64,000 bases of DNA from Brevibacillus invocatus (lineage in GTDB: Bacteria; Bacillota; Bacilli; Brevibacillales; Brevibacillaceae). Each line of letters begins with the position of its first letter. The first letter of the stretch is position 1. Of this stretch, positions 35,683-43,773 are shown piece after piece. A program made the translations under genes and the position numbers. Below the pieces are notes generated by a model. That model ran no database searches. It saw nothing but the letters and a program-made list of their open reading frames with translations, and was not told where the DNA came from. The stretch lies in NCBI RefSeq assembly GCF_003710915.1, contig NZ_RHHR01000045.1, positions 22,360 through 86,359 on the forward strand, written 5' to 3'.

Positions 35683-35744
35683 GTTACCTACCCCCAGTTG
35701 ATTATTTCTTTCCTCATCCTACCACGCTGTTTTGACTGTGGCAA

Positions 35745-35774
35745 TTGGCTCCAAATGAGTCTACACTGTATACT
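35745..35774 (+). promoter_or_regulatory. Probable sigma-A promoter of map
   Basis: TTGGCT (35745-35750), an 18-base spacer, TATACT (35769-35774), 41 bases upstream of the start codon. Confidence 0.55.
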
Positions 35775-35815
35775 ATGTAGTGCAGAACCAATGAGCGAGG
35801 ACAAGGAGAGAGACC

Positions 35816-36562
35816 ATGATTATCCTCAAGACACCTGAAGAGATCGAATACATGCGAGCAGCCGGAAAAATATTGGCTGCCTGCCATCGCGAGATTGCAA
35901 AATTGATTCGTCCTGGTATCTCCACTTGGGAGATTGATCAATTTGTTGAAGAATTTTTGGCGAAGCACGAGGCAACACCGGAACAAAAAGGATATTCCGG
36001 GTACCCTTATGCCACCTGCGGCTCCGTCAATGATGTCATCTGTCATGGTTTTCCCAAGAAAGACCCACTGCGCGAAGGGGACATCGTTACGATCGATATG
36101 GTCGTAAGGAAAAATGGATGGTTGGCTGATTCCGCATGGTCTTATGCAGTGGGTAAAATATCTCCGGAAGCAAAAAGGCTGTTGGAGGTAACTGAAAAAG
36201 CCCTTTACTTAGGGATTGAGCAAGCGGTCGTAGGCAATCGTGTCGGAGATATTTCTCATGCCATCCAGGTCTATGCCGAAGCAGAAGGCTATTCGGTCGT
36301 TCGTGATTTTACCGGTCATGGGATCGGGCAGCAAATGCACGAGGAACCCTATGTGCCGCACTTCGGACCTCCAGGAAGAGGACCTCGCCTGAAGGAAGGC
36401 ATGGTCTTGACGATCGAGCCCATGCTCAACATCGGTACCTATCACGCCAAGGTCGATGAAGACGGTTGGACAGCACGCACTCGCGACGGCAAGCTCTCGG
36501 CTCAATACGAGCACACGCTGGCTATTACAGCGGATGGTCCTGTGATTCTGACCAAGCAATAG
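35816..36562 (+). CDS. map: Type I methionine aminopeptidase
   Basis: 248 residues; removes the initiator methionine from nascent proteins. The five metal ligands lie in the usual motifs: TIDMVV, ADSAW, the His of GHGIGQQMHEEP, the Glu of TIEPML and the Glu of QYEHT. The substrate His is in YPYATCGSVNDVICHG. AAGGAGAG precedes the ATG by five bases. It is monocistronic here, away from the ribosomal protein operon where another map copy often lies in Bacillales, so this may be a second copy. Confidence 0.93.
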   Translation: MIILKTPEEIEYMRAAGKILAACHREIAKLIRPGISTWEIDQFVEEFLAKHEATPEQKGYSGYPYATCGSVNDVICHGFPKKDPLREGDIVTIDMVVRKNGWLADSAWSYAVGKISPEAKRLLEVTEKALYLGIEQAVVGNRVGDISHAIQVYAEAEGYSVVRDFTGHGIGQQMHEEPYVPHFGPPGRGPRLKEGMVLTIEPMLNIGTYHAKVDEDGWTARTRDGKLSAQYEHTLAITADGPVILTKQ

Positions 36563-36627
36563 CTCCGCTGCGTTAAAACCAGCACATTTTTTACCTGATT
36601 AGCCAAATCCGATGCAAAGAAAGAGGT

Positions 36628-36807
36628 TCACTTGTGGTCCTTCACGACTACAATGTGAGCCTCTTTCCAGTATGTCGGGGTAAGTAGATCCCTTCCAGCA
36701 CTCTGCTGTTCTGTTTTTTCTGCCCCACACTGGAAGTGCAGGAGCCGAACATCGAAATCTTGACACCTCTCTGTGGGATACTTAATATGCAAGGTACCAT
36801 CCATCCC
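36628..36807 (-). CDS. Doubtful small gene in the spacer after map
   Basis: A 59-codon frame beginning MDGTLHIKYPTERC and ending TPTYWKEAHIVVVKD has protein-like composition and ends inside a hairpin (36620-36666) that has a short T-rich tail on the minus strand, as several minus-strand genes here do. However, no convincing ribosome binding site is seen, the longer frame overlaps the oxidoreductase start, and I do not recognise the sequence. It could be a real small gene, a remnant, or chance. The rest of the 300-base spacer shows nothing. Confidence 0.3.
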   Translation of the reverse strand, partial: GMDGTLHIKYPTERCQDFDVRLLHFQCGAEKTEQQSAGRDLLTPTYWKEAHIVVVKDHK

Positions 36808-36864
36808 TAGCTGATGCAAAAGACGTATCCCGCGTTTTATCCATAAAAAAGGAGGAAGCATCAC

Positions 36865-37902
36865 ATGACACACGCAGACGCTGACCGCAGCGCGGCCAAG
36901 AAACTTAGCGACATCCCGCTTTCCGTACTGGATCTTTCTCCCATCGTACAGGGAAGCGTTCCTGCTGATTCATTCCGAAAAAGCCTGGATCTTGCCAGAC
37001 ACGCAGAGAAATGGGGCTTTGAACGCTATTGGCTTGCCGAGCATCACGGCATGCCGAGTGTGGCCAGTTCTGCAACATCCGTCCTGATTGGCTATATTGC
37101 AGCAGGTACCTCAACCATTCGGGTTGGCTCTGGTGGAATCATGCTGCCCAATCACGCTCCATTGGTGATTGCAGAGCAATTTGGTACACTGGAATCTCTC
37201 TACCCGGGGCGTATCGATCTGGGACTTGGCCGGGCGCCCGGCACGGACCAACGCACTGCACGTGCACTTCGACGCAACCAGCGCATTGGCGGAGCAGATT
37301 TTCCTGAGCTGTTGACAGAGCTGCGGGAATATTTTCGTCCCTATTCTCCTGAATCGGATTCAGGCATTCGAGCTATTCCAGGGGAAGGCTTGTCCATCCC
37401 GATCTGGCTACTCGGCTCCAGCGATTTCAGCGCACAGCTAGCTGGCATGCTGGGACTCCCATTTGCTTTTGCAGGTCATTTTTCTCCAAACTATACCTTG
37501 CCTGCCCTCCAGACATACCGCCATCACTTCCGCCCTTCAGAGGTATTGGAGGAGCCGTATGCGATGGTCGGAGTAAGTGTCATGGCTGCAGATACGGATG
37601 AGCGTGCCCGTTACTTGTCTACCTCGCATTTTCAGGCTTTTTTGCAGATCATCCGAGACGACAGAAAACCGATTCAGCCACCTGTTGAAAGCATGGATGG
37701 CCTATGGAGCGATTTCGAAAAATTTACCGTCCAATCGCAGCTCAGCTCTTCCATTATCGGGAGTCCGGAAACCGTAAAACAAGAACTGCAGGCATTGCTT
37801 GACGCCACTCAAGCAGATGAGCTGATGATTACTACCCAAATGTACGATCATGCGGATCGCATCCGTTCCTATGAGATCGTCGCTGATATTTGGAAGTCGT
37901 AA
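36865..37902 (+). CDS. LLM-class flavin-dependent oxidoreductase
   Basis: 345 residues of the luciferase-like monooxygenase fold, MsnO8 subgroup. Motifs are [10 protein letters not shown] at the N-terminus, [34 protein letters not shown] and [12 protein letters not shown]. The enzyme probably oxidises a small organic substrate with reduced FMN; the substrate is unknown. AAGGAGG lies nine bases before the ATG. A perfect terminator follows, so it is monocistronic. Confidence 0.88.
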   Translation: MTHADADRSAAKKLSDIPLSVLDLSPIVQGSVPADSFRKSLDLARHAEKWGFERYWLAEHHGMPSVASSATSVLIGYIAAGTSTIRVGSGGIMLPNHAPLVIAEQFGTLESLYPGRIDLGLGRAPGTDQRTARALRRNQRIGGADFPELLTELREYFRPYSPESDSGIRAIPGEGLSIPIWLLGSSDFSAQLAGMLGLPFAFAGHFSPNYTLPALQTYRHHFRPSEVLEEPYAMVGVSVMAADTDERARYLSTSHFQAFLQIIRDDRKPIQPPVESMDGLWSDFEKFTVQSQLSSSIIGSPETVKQELQALLDATQADELMITTQMYDHADRIRSYEIVADIWKS

Positions 37903-37908
37903 ATACAC

Positions 37909-37949
37909 AAAAAAAGTGACACCCTGCTATGTCAGAGTGTCACTTTTTT
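37909..37949. terminator. Bidirectional intrinsic terminator
   Basis: AAAAAAAGTGACAC pairs with GTGTCACTTTTTT, serving the oxidoreductase gene and the converging small coiled-coil gene. Confidence 0.93.
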
Positions 37950-37950
37950 G

Positions 37951-38121
37951 CTATCGTTGGAGGCTGGGCGCACATTGATCTATCATTTTTTCTAATTCTT
38001 GAACGTCTTTTTCCAGCTCTCGGATATCTTCTTCAATCAGTTTTTTCAGATGCTGCTTTTCACACAGTACTTTGCGCGTCTTTTCCAGGCGCTGATTCAT
38101 ATCAAACACACCGACATACAC
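37951..38121 (-). CDS. Small coiled-coil protein
   Basis: 56 residues if it begins at GTG 38121, which has an excellent AGGGAGGG five to seven bases upstream. The sequence is almost one amphipathic helix (KKLIEEDIRELEKDVQELEK). Upstream ATG codons in the same frame give 82 residues but lack a ribosome binding site. Function not known; short coiled-coil proteins of this kind are common near sporulation and envelope genes, but nothing here fixes a role. Confidence 0.55.
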   Translation of the reverse strand: MYVGVFDMNQRLEKTRKVLCEKQHLKKLIEEDIRELEKDVQELEKMIDQCAPSLQR

Positions 38122-38209
38122 TCTCTTTCCCTCCCTATGTAGGTTTTCCACCTTACATGATATGCAGATCGTCTCTTTTGTTTCCTCCTTTTGCATCATT
38201 TTTTGCCTA

Positions 38210-39007
38210 TTATGAATGAGGGTGATTTTCCGTTTTGAATCTTACCCTGCTAAGCCATTCATTTGGCCTGACCAGAAAGGCTTCATAAGGAACGATGCTT
38301 GGTTCCATCGCATCGAGCAATCTTCGGCGAAAATGCGGCCTGGTAATGTATTGTCCCAAGTTATCCTCGGTAATGGGCAAGAATACGACTTCTGTGGTCT
38401 CCCCTGCCGCTATTGTCTCCACGCCTGATACATATTCTCCTCGGAAAACGACGCAGATGACACCGTTGGACATATTTTGGTAAACGCCTGTAACGCCATG
38501 CAGCTTGATCGTTATGCCCGTTTCTTCGAGTATTTCACGATGGACAGCCTCCTGCAGGCTCTCTCCTTCCTCAACCTGCCCCCCTGGCATTTCCATTGTA
38601 TCTGGCCGATGCCCATTGCGGACGAGCAGGATCTCCCCTCGTGGATTCGTGATACAAGCGCTGACCGAGACCACATGTTTGGGGGAAAGCTCATCTACGA
38701 CCAAATCCGTGGTTGATTCCAAAAAATCCTGTTTGCTTTCCAAATACAGGTCGCCTCGTGCTTTTCTTATTTCCTGAGCTTTTCGATGCAGCTCACTCTT
38801 TCGTATCATGCTTTCAATGCTTTCATAAAGCTCCTTGCTCGGGTATTCCCAAATGGCCAGGACTTCGTCTCTTGCTTCATTCGTCCAACGCCCTACCAGT
38901 TTGGCGCCGTGCTGGATTTGATTTGGATAAAGGTAGGTATGAAAAAAATCGTGAAAATCATCGATCATGGTTGGATTAACCTTGTAGGTTTTTCTTCTGT
39001 AAAACAT
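38210..39007 (-). CDS. NIPSNAP-like plus Nudix hydrolase fusion
   Basis: 265 residues. Residues 1-95 look like a NIPSNAP/dimeric alpha-beta barrel module (YRRKTYKVNPTMIDDFHDFF, LVGRWTNEARDEVLAIWEYP). Residues about 115-240 are a Nudix domain whose box GGQVEEGESLQEAVHREILE then ETGI fits G-x5-E-x7-REUxEExGU exactly. Nudix enzymes cleave nucleoside diphosphates linked to other groups; the substrate is open. AGAGGTGGAG precedes ATG 39007. The two-domain arrangement is less usual than a stand-alone Nudix protein. Confidence 0.82.
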   Translation of the reverse strand: MFYRRKTYKVNPTMIDDFHDFFHTYLYPNQIQHGAKLVGRWTNEARDEVLAIWEYPSKELYESIESMIRKSELHRKAQEIRKARGDLYLESKQDFLESTTDLVVDELSPKHVVSVSACITNPRGEILLVRNGHRPDTMEMPGGQVEEGESLQEAVHREILEETGITIKLHGVTGVYQNMSNGVICVVFRGEYVSGVETIAAGETTEVVFLPITEDNLGQYITRPHFRRRLLDAMEPSIVPYEAFLVRPNEWLSRVRFKTENHPHS

Positions 39008-39152
39008 GACTCCACCTCTTTTTGGAAATCTCGTCCACGTTACTGTTCTGCACAAATGCTCCTACTCCTGTTGTTGCACAACGAGAACACTTGTTCTATC
39101 ATTAAATTCAGAATAGCTAGATACGGAAGCATTTGAGAGGGGAGGTTCACTT

Positions 39153-39758
39153 TTGAACAACAATCGTCCGGTAACGCCCGCCACCCAGTTTCACGCATGC
39201 TCGATCAGCAAATTTGCTACTTCCCTGCTGGCTTTGCGCTTTGTTGAACGTGGTCTACTTGATCTTGACGAGGATGTCAATAATCGCCTTCGAACCTGGA
39301 AGATTTCCGATCATGAATGGACTTGGCGAAAAAAAGTGACATTGCGATCCCTGTTGTGCCACCAGGCTGGCATCATTGACCCTGAGGAAAGTTTCCCTGT
39401 CTACCATTCCGCACAGGGGAACCCGAGCATGCTGGACATTTTGACTGGTAGAACGTCCATTGCTCCGAGCCCTTCACGGTTCGGCATGAGCCACTAAGCC
39501 AGTTTCATTATTCAGATGCTGGTTTTTGTCTCATCCAGCTGTTCACAATGGACAGGGCTTGGGATCTTTCTCGATCCTTCAGGCTCAGCAATCGAATTCT
39601 CCTCGCTCGGCTGGGGTGTCGGTTTCCAATCTATGATCGTGGCCTACCCTTCACTTGGCACGGGCGCTGTACTCATGACCAACACCGATACGGGTGTTCA
39701 CCAAACCAAGGGGATTCTCGGCGAAGTGTTTCGAGCACTCTGTTTGACTGGCGATTAA
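39153..39758 (+). pseudogene. Truncated serine beta-lactamase-family gene
   Basis: A TTG start with a strong GGGGAGG is followed by TPATQFHACSISKFATSLLA, which contains the S-x-x-K active-site motif of class C-like beta-lactamases/esterases, and then LRSLLCHQAGI. The frame stops at 39497. About 20 bases on, the C-terminal end of the same family appears: FSSLGWGVGFQSMIVAYPSL and GTGAVLMTNTDTGVHQ. The segment with the Y-x-N motif, about 200 residues, is missing, as is the domain start before S-x-x-K. Internal deletion therefore made a non-functional remnant. Confidence 0.8.
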
Positions 39759-39760
39759 AT

Positions 39761-39790
39761 CAAAAAGAGATGGCTTACGTTAGCCATCTC
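39761..39790 (-). terminator. Intrinsic terminator
   Basis: GAGATGGCT pairs with AGCCATCTC; five T follow on the minus strand, after the PspC gene. Confidence 0.88.
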
Positions 39791-39800
39791 CTTCATCCTT

Positions 39801-40160
39801 CTATATTCCTTTGTATTTCAACAATTCCTCGCGCAAACGCTGCACTTCCATGACCAGAGCACGTTTTTCCAAACGATCAATCTGACTGTCCAGATCCGGC
39901 TCTCCCCGGTATCCGTCATAGGCAAATTCATTTTCCAAGTCATACTTTTCGCGCGTGTAGGCTTGTGTCCAGCTCGGTTCTTTCGGCATGATCATCGCAA
40001 GCAAGAGGTAGATCAGGATCGGTACACCCGTACAGATCGTCAAAATGACAACTCCTACACGTACAAGCGTCGAGTCTATTCTCAAAAATTCAGCGATCCC
40101 TCCGCAAATTCCAAACAAACGACGATCCTGTCTGGATCTGTATAAACGTCGTTCTCTCAT
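39801..40160 (-). CDS. PspC-domain membrane protein
   Basis: 119 residues. The PspC domain occupies the first 60 residues: LYRSRQDRRLFGICGGIAEF with the conserved GVCGG-like turn, then a membrane segment VGVVILTICTGVPILIYLLL. A charged helical tail follows (QIDRLEKRALVMEVQRLREE). PspC proteins work in membrane-stress responses. GGAAGGGA precedes the ATG. Monocistronic. Confidence 0.88.
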   Translation of the reverse strand: MRERRLYRSRQDRRLFGICGGIAEFLRIDSTLVRVGVVILTICTGVPILIYLLLAMIMPKEPSWTQAYTREKYDLENEFAYDGYRGEPDLDSQIDRLEKRALVMEVQRLREELLKYKGI

Positions 40161-40280
40161 GTCTTCCCTTCCTCTCTACGGTAACCGTGTTTTCCTTGTA
40201 TCTACAGGATACCCGAGAGCCACGGCAGGCAAAATGGCCCGCAGAGGGATTTGTCCTCCGTCCCTGGACGGAGATCATGC

Positions 40281-40562
40281 ATGAACAAGCGCTTTGTGGC
40301 TCACGCTACCTGTGAGGTGATCAGCATGCCATTTTTGATCGGAATACTCGCTGTCTTTCTTCTGACTGGCTGTACGCAAAATCCTGCTCGGGATCAGATA
40401 CAAAGCGAGCGAGAGTTTTACTACCAGCAAAACGTAGTTCGCCCAGACGGATCAGAACCCAACGTGACACCCTATGGTCCTCCCGCAAACGCCTCCGACT
40501 CCTCCGAGTACGATCGCTGGATTCGTCCCGACTCCGTCTCTCGCTATCCTGGACTGGAATAG
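40281..40562 (+). CDS. Small secreted lipoprotein
   Basis: 93 residues if it starts at ATG 40281 (GGAG seven bases upstream). A second ATG at 40326 has a better GAGGTG site but gives a signal peptide without positive charges. The lipobox VFLLTGC ends the hydrophobic stretch. The mature part is polar, rich in Pro, Ser, Asp and Tyr, with no recognised domain. Probably anchored to the outer face of the membrane. Confidence 0.65.
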   Translation: MNKRFVAHATCEVISMPFLIGILAVFLLTGCTQNPARDQIQSEREFYYQQNVVRPDGSEPNVTPYGPPANASDSSEYDRWIRPDSVSRYPGLE

Positions 40563-40580
40563 CTCCGTAATAAAAACGGG

Positions 40581-41210
40581 TTATTTATCAGCGGGAGGCG
40601 AGGGAATGTATTCTGGTCTGCGGCGATCAAAAAGCTCACCCAGTTTGGCGTAGGTATTGCCTGCCAAACGGCTTACCGGCGCAAAAGCGGTAATGTCGAT
40701 CCGTCCGGCCTGATAAAGCTCATCCGCGACATGGACATGTACAACCTCTCCGATAATCAAGTCCGAGGTAGTGGGTGTACCCAACTCGACAACCTGGTGC
40801 AGCTTGCATTCAAAATGGATACGCGAAGCTGCAAGCCGCGGCACTTCGATTGAGGATGAAGGCATGGTAGCAAGACCAAGCTCCTCTACTTCGCTGATCT
40901 CAGCCGGAAAATCAGCAGAGGTCTGATTGACATCGTCTACGTTGTGTACATCGACCATGTTGACAACGAACTGACCCGTCTGAGCGATATTGCGTGCGGT
41001 ATCCTTTGGCTGACCGTTCGGCTTTCGCATGACCGCTACAGAAACCATCATCGGATCAATGCTTGCGACATTGAAATAGCTGAATGGCGCTGCGTTCACG
41101 GTGCCATTCTCCGATATGGTGGTTACCCAAGCAATGGGCCTTGGGACGATGCAACCGATCAAAAGCTTATATTTTTCCTGTCTCTCTAGCGTACTGATTG
41201 GCAGTTCCAT
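40581..41210 (-). CDS. Flavin reductase / FMN-binding split-barrel protein
   Basis: 209 residues of the flavin reductase-like family. The N-terminal LIGCIVPRPIAWVTTISENG and NAAPFSYFNVAS motifs bind FMN. AAGGAAGG lies seven bases before ATG 41210. It lies 130 bases downstream of hmgA on the same strand; the gap contains a long hairpin without T tract, so co-transcription is possible but uncertain. It may feed reduced flavin to an oxygenase, though homogentisate dioxygenase does not need one. Confidence 0.82.
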   Translation of the reverse strand: MELPISTLERQEKYKLLIGCIVPRPIAWVTTISENGTVNAAPFSYFNVASIDPMMVSVAVMRKPNGQPKDTARNIAQTGQFVVNMVDVHNVDDVNQTSADFPAEISEVEELGLATMPSSSIEVPRLAASRIHFECKLHQVVELGTPTTSDLIIGEVVHVHVADELYQAGRIDITAFAPVSRLAGNTYAKLGELFDRRRPEYIPSPPADK

Positions 41211-41340
41211 CCAGACACCTTCCTTTTTACCAGTATCGGAAAGCAAAAACCTTTAATGAGCTACGCGCCCCGATACTTCAAGAATAACCTACCACAAAAA
41301 TGCGGTCGGTTATCTTGAAATAGCATCGATAGAGGTTTTC

Positions 41341-42501
41341 TTATTCGCGTGGCGGCATCCAACTCGTCATGTAATCCGGATCTTCAATGGCAAGAGCCTG
41401 ACGCGTCACCTTTAGCGGTTGGAATGTATCCAGCATGACAGCCAGCTCTTTTGTCTCCTTTTTCCCGATGCTCGCTTCAATCTTCCCTGGATGCGGGCCA
41501 TGCGGAATCCCCATCGGATGTAGGGTAATCGAGCCTTCATAAACCCCTTTGCGGCTCATGAAATTGCCGGCCACGTAATACAGCACCTCGTCACTTTCCA
41601 CATTGCTATGGTAGTAAGGTGCCGGAATCGCTTGCGGATGATAGTCGTACATTCTGGGAACGAATGAGCAGATGACAAAGTTCTGTCCAGCAAAAGTCTG
41701 ATGAACCGGTGGTGGCTGGTGCACCCGGCCGGTGATGGGTTCGAAATCGTGAATGCTCAAGGCATAAGGATACAAGTATCCGTCCCAGCCTACCACGTCA
41801 AACGGATGGAAGTCAAAGAAATAGCTGTAAACTGTGGACTGGCGTTTGACACGCACTTCATAATTTCCCTTTTCCACATGCGTTTCCAAACGTTCTGGCA
41901 ATCGGATGTCACGCTCGCAGAATGGAGAGTGCTCCAGCAATTGACCATGCTCATTCCGATAGCGTTTAGGCGGTACGATTTCATTTTGCGACTCGATCAC
42001 CAGAAAACGGCTTTGCTCGGCAGGAACGATCCGGTAAGTCGTCCCGATCGGAATCACCAAATAGTCACCTGGCTGATACGTCAATGTACCGAAAATGCTT
42101 TGCAATTCTCCCGTCCCCTCATGGACAAAGACCACCTCGTCCCCATCCGCATTGCGATAGAAGTAATCCATTGACTCCGTGGGTGCGCAAACCCCCAGTA
42201 CGACATCACTGTTCCCCAGCAAGTACTTGCGTCCAAAGATCGGATCGCCGCCCAACTGGGAATCAAAGCTTTTAAAGTGCTGATGCTTCAAGTCTTCCTG
42301 ATCGACGTACTCCAGGCTTACATCGGCGTATTTTCTTGCCTCGCGCACCTGTGTTGGCGGGTTGTGGTGATACAGGATCGACTGAATGCCGGAAAAGCCT
42401 TTTGTGCCCATGACCTGCTCACGATACAGCTCGCCATTCGGCTTGTAAAAGGTCGTATGCCGTTTATTCGGGATTTCCCCCATGCGGTGATAAAATGCCA
42501 T
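41341..42501 (-). CDS. hmgA: Homogentisate 1,2-dioxygenase
   Basis: 386 residues. Opens the ring of homogentisate to maleylacetoacetate in tyrosine/phenylalanine catabolism using Fe(II) and O2. Two cupin halves are visible. The iron ligands fall in the C-terminal half, in PYYHSNVESDEVLYYVAGNF (His and Glu) and the later HPMGIPHGPHPG (His). Shorter than the proteobacterial and human enzymes (about 440) but typical for Bacillales. It follows fah by 20 bases in one operon, so both late steps of the pathway are made together. Confidence 0.92.
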   Translation of the reverse strand: MAFYHRMGEIPNKRHTTFYKPNGELYREQVMGTKGFSGIQSILYHHNPPTQVREARKYADVSLEYVDQEDLKHQHFKSFDSQLGGDPIFGRKYLLGNSDVVLGVCAPTESMDYFYRNADGDEVVFVHEGTGELQSIFGTLTYQPGDYLVIPIGTTYRIVPAEQSRFLVIESQNEIVPPKRYRNEHGQLLEHSPFCERDIRLPERLETHVEKGNYEVRVKRQSTVYSYFFDFHPFDVVGWDGYLYPYALSIHDFEPITGRVHQPPPVHQTFAGQNFVICSFVPRMYDYHPQAIPAPYYHSNVESDEVLYYVAGNFMSRKGVYEGSITLHPMGIPHGPHPGKIEASIGKKETKELAVMLDTFQPLKVTRQALAIEDPDYMTSWMPPRE

Positions 42502-42521
42502 CGAATTTTTCCCCTCTCTTT

Positions 42522-43460
42522 TTATAAGTCGCAGATTCGATTGCGGAGGACACCGAGCCTTTCCACTTCCAGCTCCACGACATCACCTGGTTTCAACCAG
42601 TCATACCGATCTGCTCCCAACTCCAAAATACATCCCGTACCAACCGTACCGGAGCCGATCACATCGCCGGGATAGAGCGGACAATCTGCTGATGCGCGGG
42701 CGATCATCTGGGCAAAGGTGTAGTGAATATCGCGGAAGTTGCCGCGCGAATATTCAATGCCGTTGACACGCGCGGTCATTGTCAGATCGTATCGGTTGCC
42801 TTGTGGCCCTGGAAGCTTTCTGTCTTCCAGCTCTTCAGGAGTGACCAGCCAAGGTCCCATTGAAGTAGCAAAGTCCTTTCCTTTGGCAGGGCCCAATCCG
42901 ACTTTTACCTCCTCCCTTTGCAGATCGCGGGCGCTCCAATCATTCAGGACAGCGTACCCCGCAATATACTCCGCTGCACGATCGACGGGTATATCTATCC
43001 CTTCTTTGCCGATCACACAGGCGATCTCCAATTCGAAATCCAGCCATTGTGTCGCTTTTGGACGGCGAATGACCGCTTCCGTTCCCGAAAATGCTGCGGC
43101 ATTGGAAAAGTAAAAAACAGGGAAGTCGTACCATTCAGGAATCATGTCCAGTCCACGCTTTGCCCTTGCCGTCTTCACATGCGCTTCGAACGCATAAAAG
43201 TCCCGAAAGCTACTCGGTCTTGGAATGGGCGAACCGAGAGTGACTTCATTCAGGAACATACCTCCCGCTCGATTGCTCCACACTGGTTCGTCCCCAAGCT
43301 CGAACAGCTGTGGTCGCCAACGCTCCCAATCCTCCAGCAAGACACTTATGGAGTCAGGCGCACCGGGAAGCAGCTGAGCGAGGTCCCACACCTTCTGATC
43401 CGCTACCACACCAGCTCGATACCGCTCATTGCCAAATCTTCGATAAGACGCCAACTTCAT
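42522..43460 (-). CDS. Fumarylacetoacetate hydrolase family protein
   Basis: 312 residues. The FAH domain occupies the C-terminal two thirds, with the metal-binding WLDFELEIACVIGKEG (Glu-x-Glu), NDWSARDLQREE and GDVIGSGTVGTG motifs. The context next to hmgA indicates fumarylacetoacetate cleavage to fumarate and acetoacetate, the last step of homogentisate breakdown. GGAAGGGGAAG precedes the ATG. It is the first gene of the operon and is preceded by a 250-base leader with a terminator-like stem, a small leader ORF and a cre-bearing promoter. Confidence 0.88.
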   Translation of the reverse strand: MKLASYRRFGNERYRAGVVADQKVWDLAQLLPGAPDSISVLLEDWERWRPQLFELGDEPVWSNRAGGMFLNEVTLGSPIPRPSSFRDFYAFEAHVKTARAKRGLDMIPEWYDFPVFYFSNAAAFSGTEAVIRRPKATQWLDFELEIACVIGKEGIDIPVDRAAEYIAGYAVLNDWSARDLQREEVKVGLGPAKGKDFATSMGPWLVTPEELEDRKLPGPQGNRYDLTMTARVNGIEYSRGNFRDIHYTFAQMIARASADCPLYPGDVIGSGTVGTGCILELGADRYDWLKPGDVVELEVERLGVLRNRICDL

Positions 43461-43524
43461 TTGATCTTCCCCTTCCTCAGACCAGCCGGAGGTTTTTGGT
43501 TCCTTTTCATGATTTCAGGACACC

Positions 43525-43626
43525 AAAAAGCCCAGCTCACCCCCAAGCGCGGTTCGGTTGCATGACAAATCAGAGGGTACCCCCTATGTCAGTCGTGCCG
43601 AAACATGCATCAGGCGTAAGCTGGGC
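43525..43626 (-). promoter_or_regulatory. Structured leader with long-range terminator stem upstream of fah-hmgA
   Basis: GCCCAGCTTACGCC (minus strand, 43626-43613) pairs with GGGGTGAGCTGGGC (43543-43530) in 13 of 14 positions, and five T follow at once (43529-43525). The 69 bases enclosed contain further stems, including TGACA/TGTCA with an AGGG/CCCT hairpin, and two segments (GCATG/CATGC and TTCGG/CCGAA) that could form a pseudoknot. It lies between promoter and start codon of fah, so it can act as an attenuator. Confidence 0.6.
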
Positions 43627-43640
43627 GAGTCTGCTAACAT
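43584..43640 (-). CDS. Possible 18-residue leader peptide
   Basis: ATG (43640) has AAGGA eight bases upstream and opens an 18-codon frame, MLADSPSLRLMHVSARLT, ending in TAG (43584). It runs through the 5' arm of the terminator-like stem, so a ribosome on it would block that stem. Very short frames arise often by chance, so this is a hypothesis. Confidence 0.35.
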   Translation of the reverse strand: MLADSPSLRLMHVSARLT

Positions 43641-43720
43641 GAAGAACATCCTTGCGGGAAATCCCCCCACAGACAACCAGCTATACACGATGGTTTCCAT
43701 TTATTGTTGCGATTGTTATT

Positions 43721-43749
43721 ATCATACCGAAACCGCTTTCATTTTTCCA
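43721..43749 (-). promoter_or_regulatory. Promoter and CcpA (cre) site of fah-hmgA
   Basis: On the minus strand TGGAAA (43749-43744), a 17-base spacer and TATGAT (43726-43721) form a sigma-A promoter. The spacer contains TGAAAGCGGTTTCG (43741-43728), matching the cre consensus TGWAANCGNTNWCA at 13 of 14 positions. Binding there would repress the operon under glucose. Confidence 0.65.
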
Positions 43750-43773
43750 GAGGAAAATGTCTTTTTCACGTTC

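Noticed and set aside
43530..43626. T-box in the fah leader because of the string AACCGCG
   Set aside because: The conserved AGGGTGGNACCGCG context is missing and the genes are catabolic; better described as an unassigned leader.
43530..43626. A small transposable element with 14-base terminal repeats
   Set aside because: No target duplication at the ends and the arms are placed exactly as a terminator; only a genome-wide copy search could reopen it.
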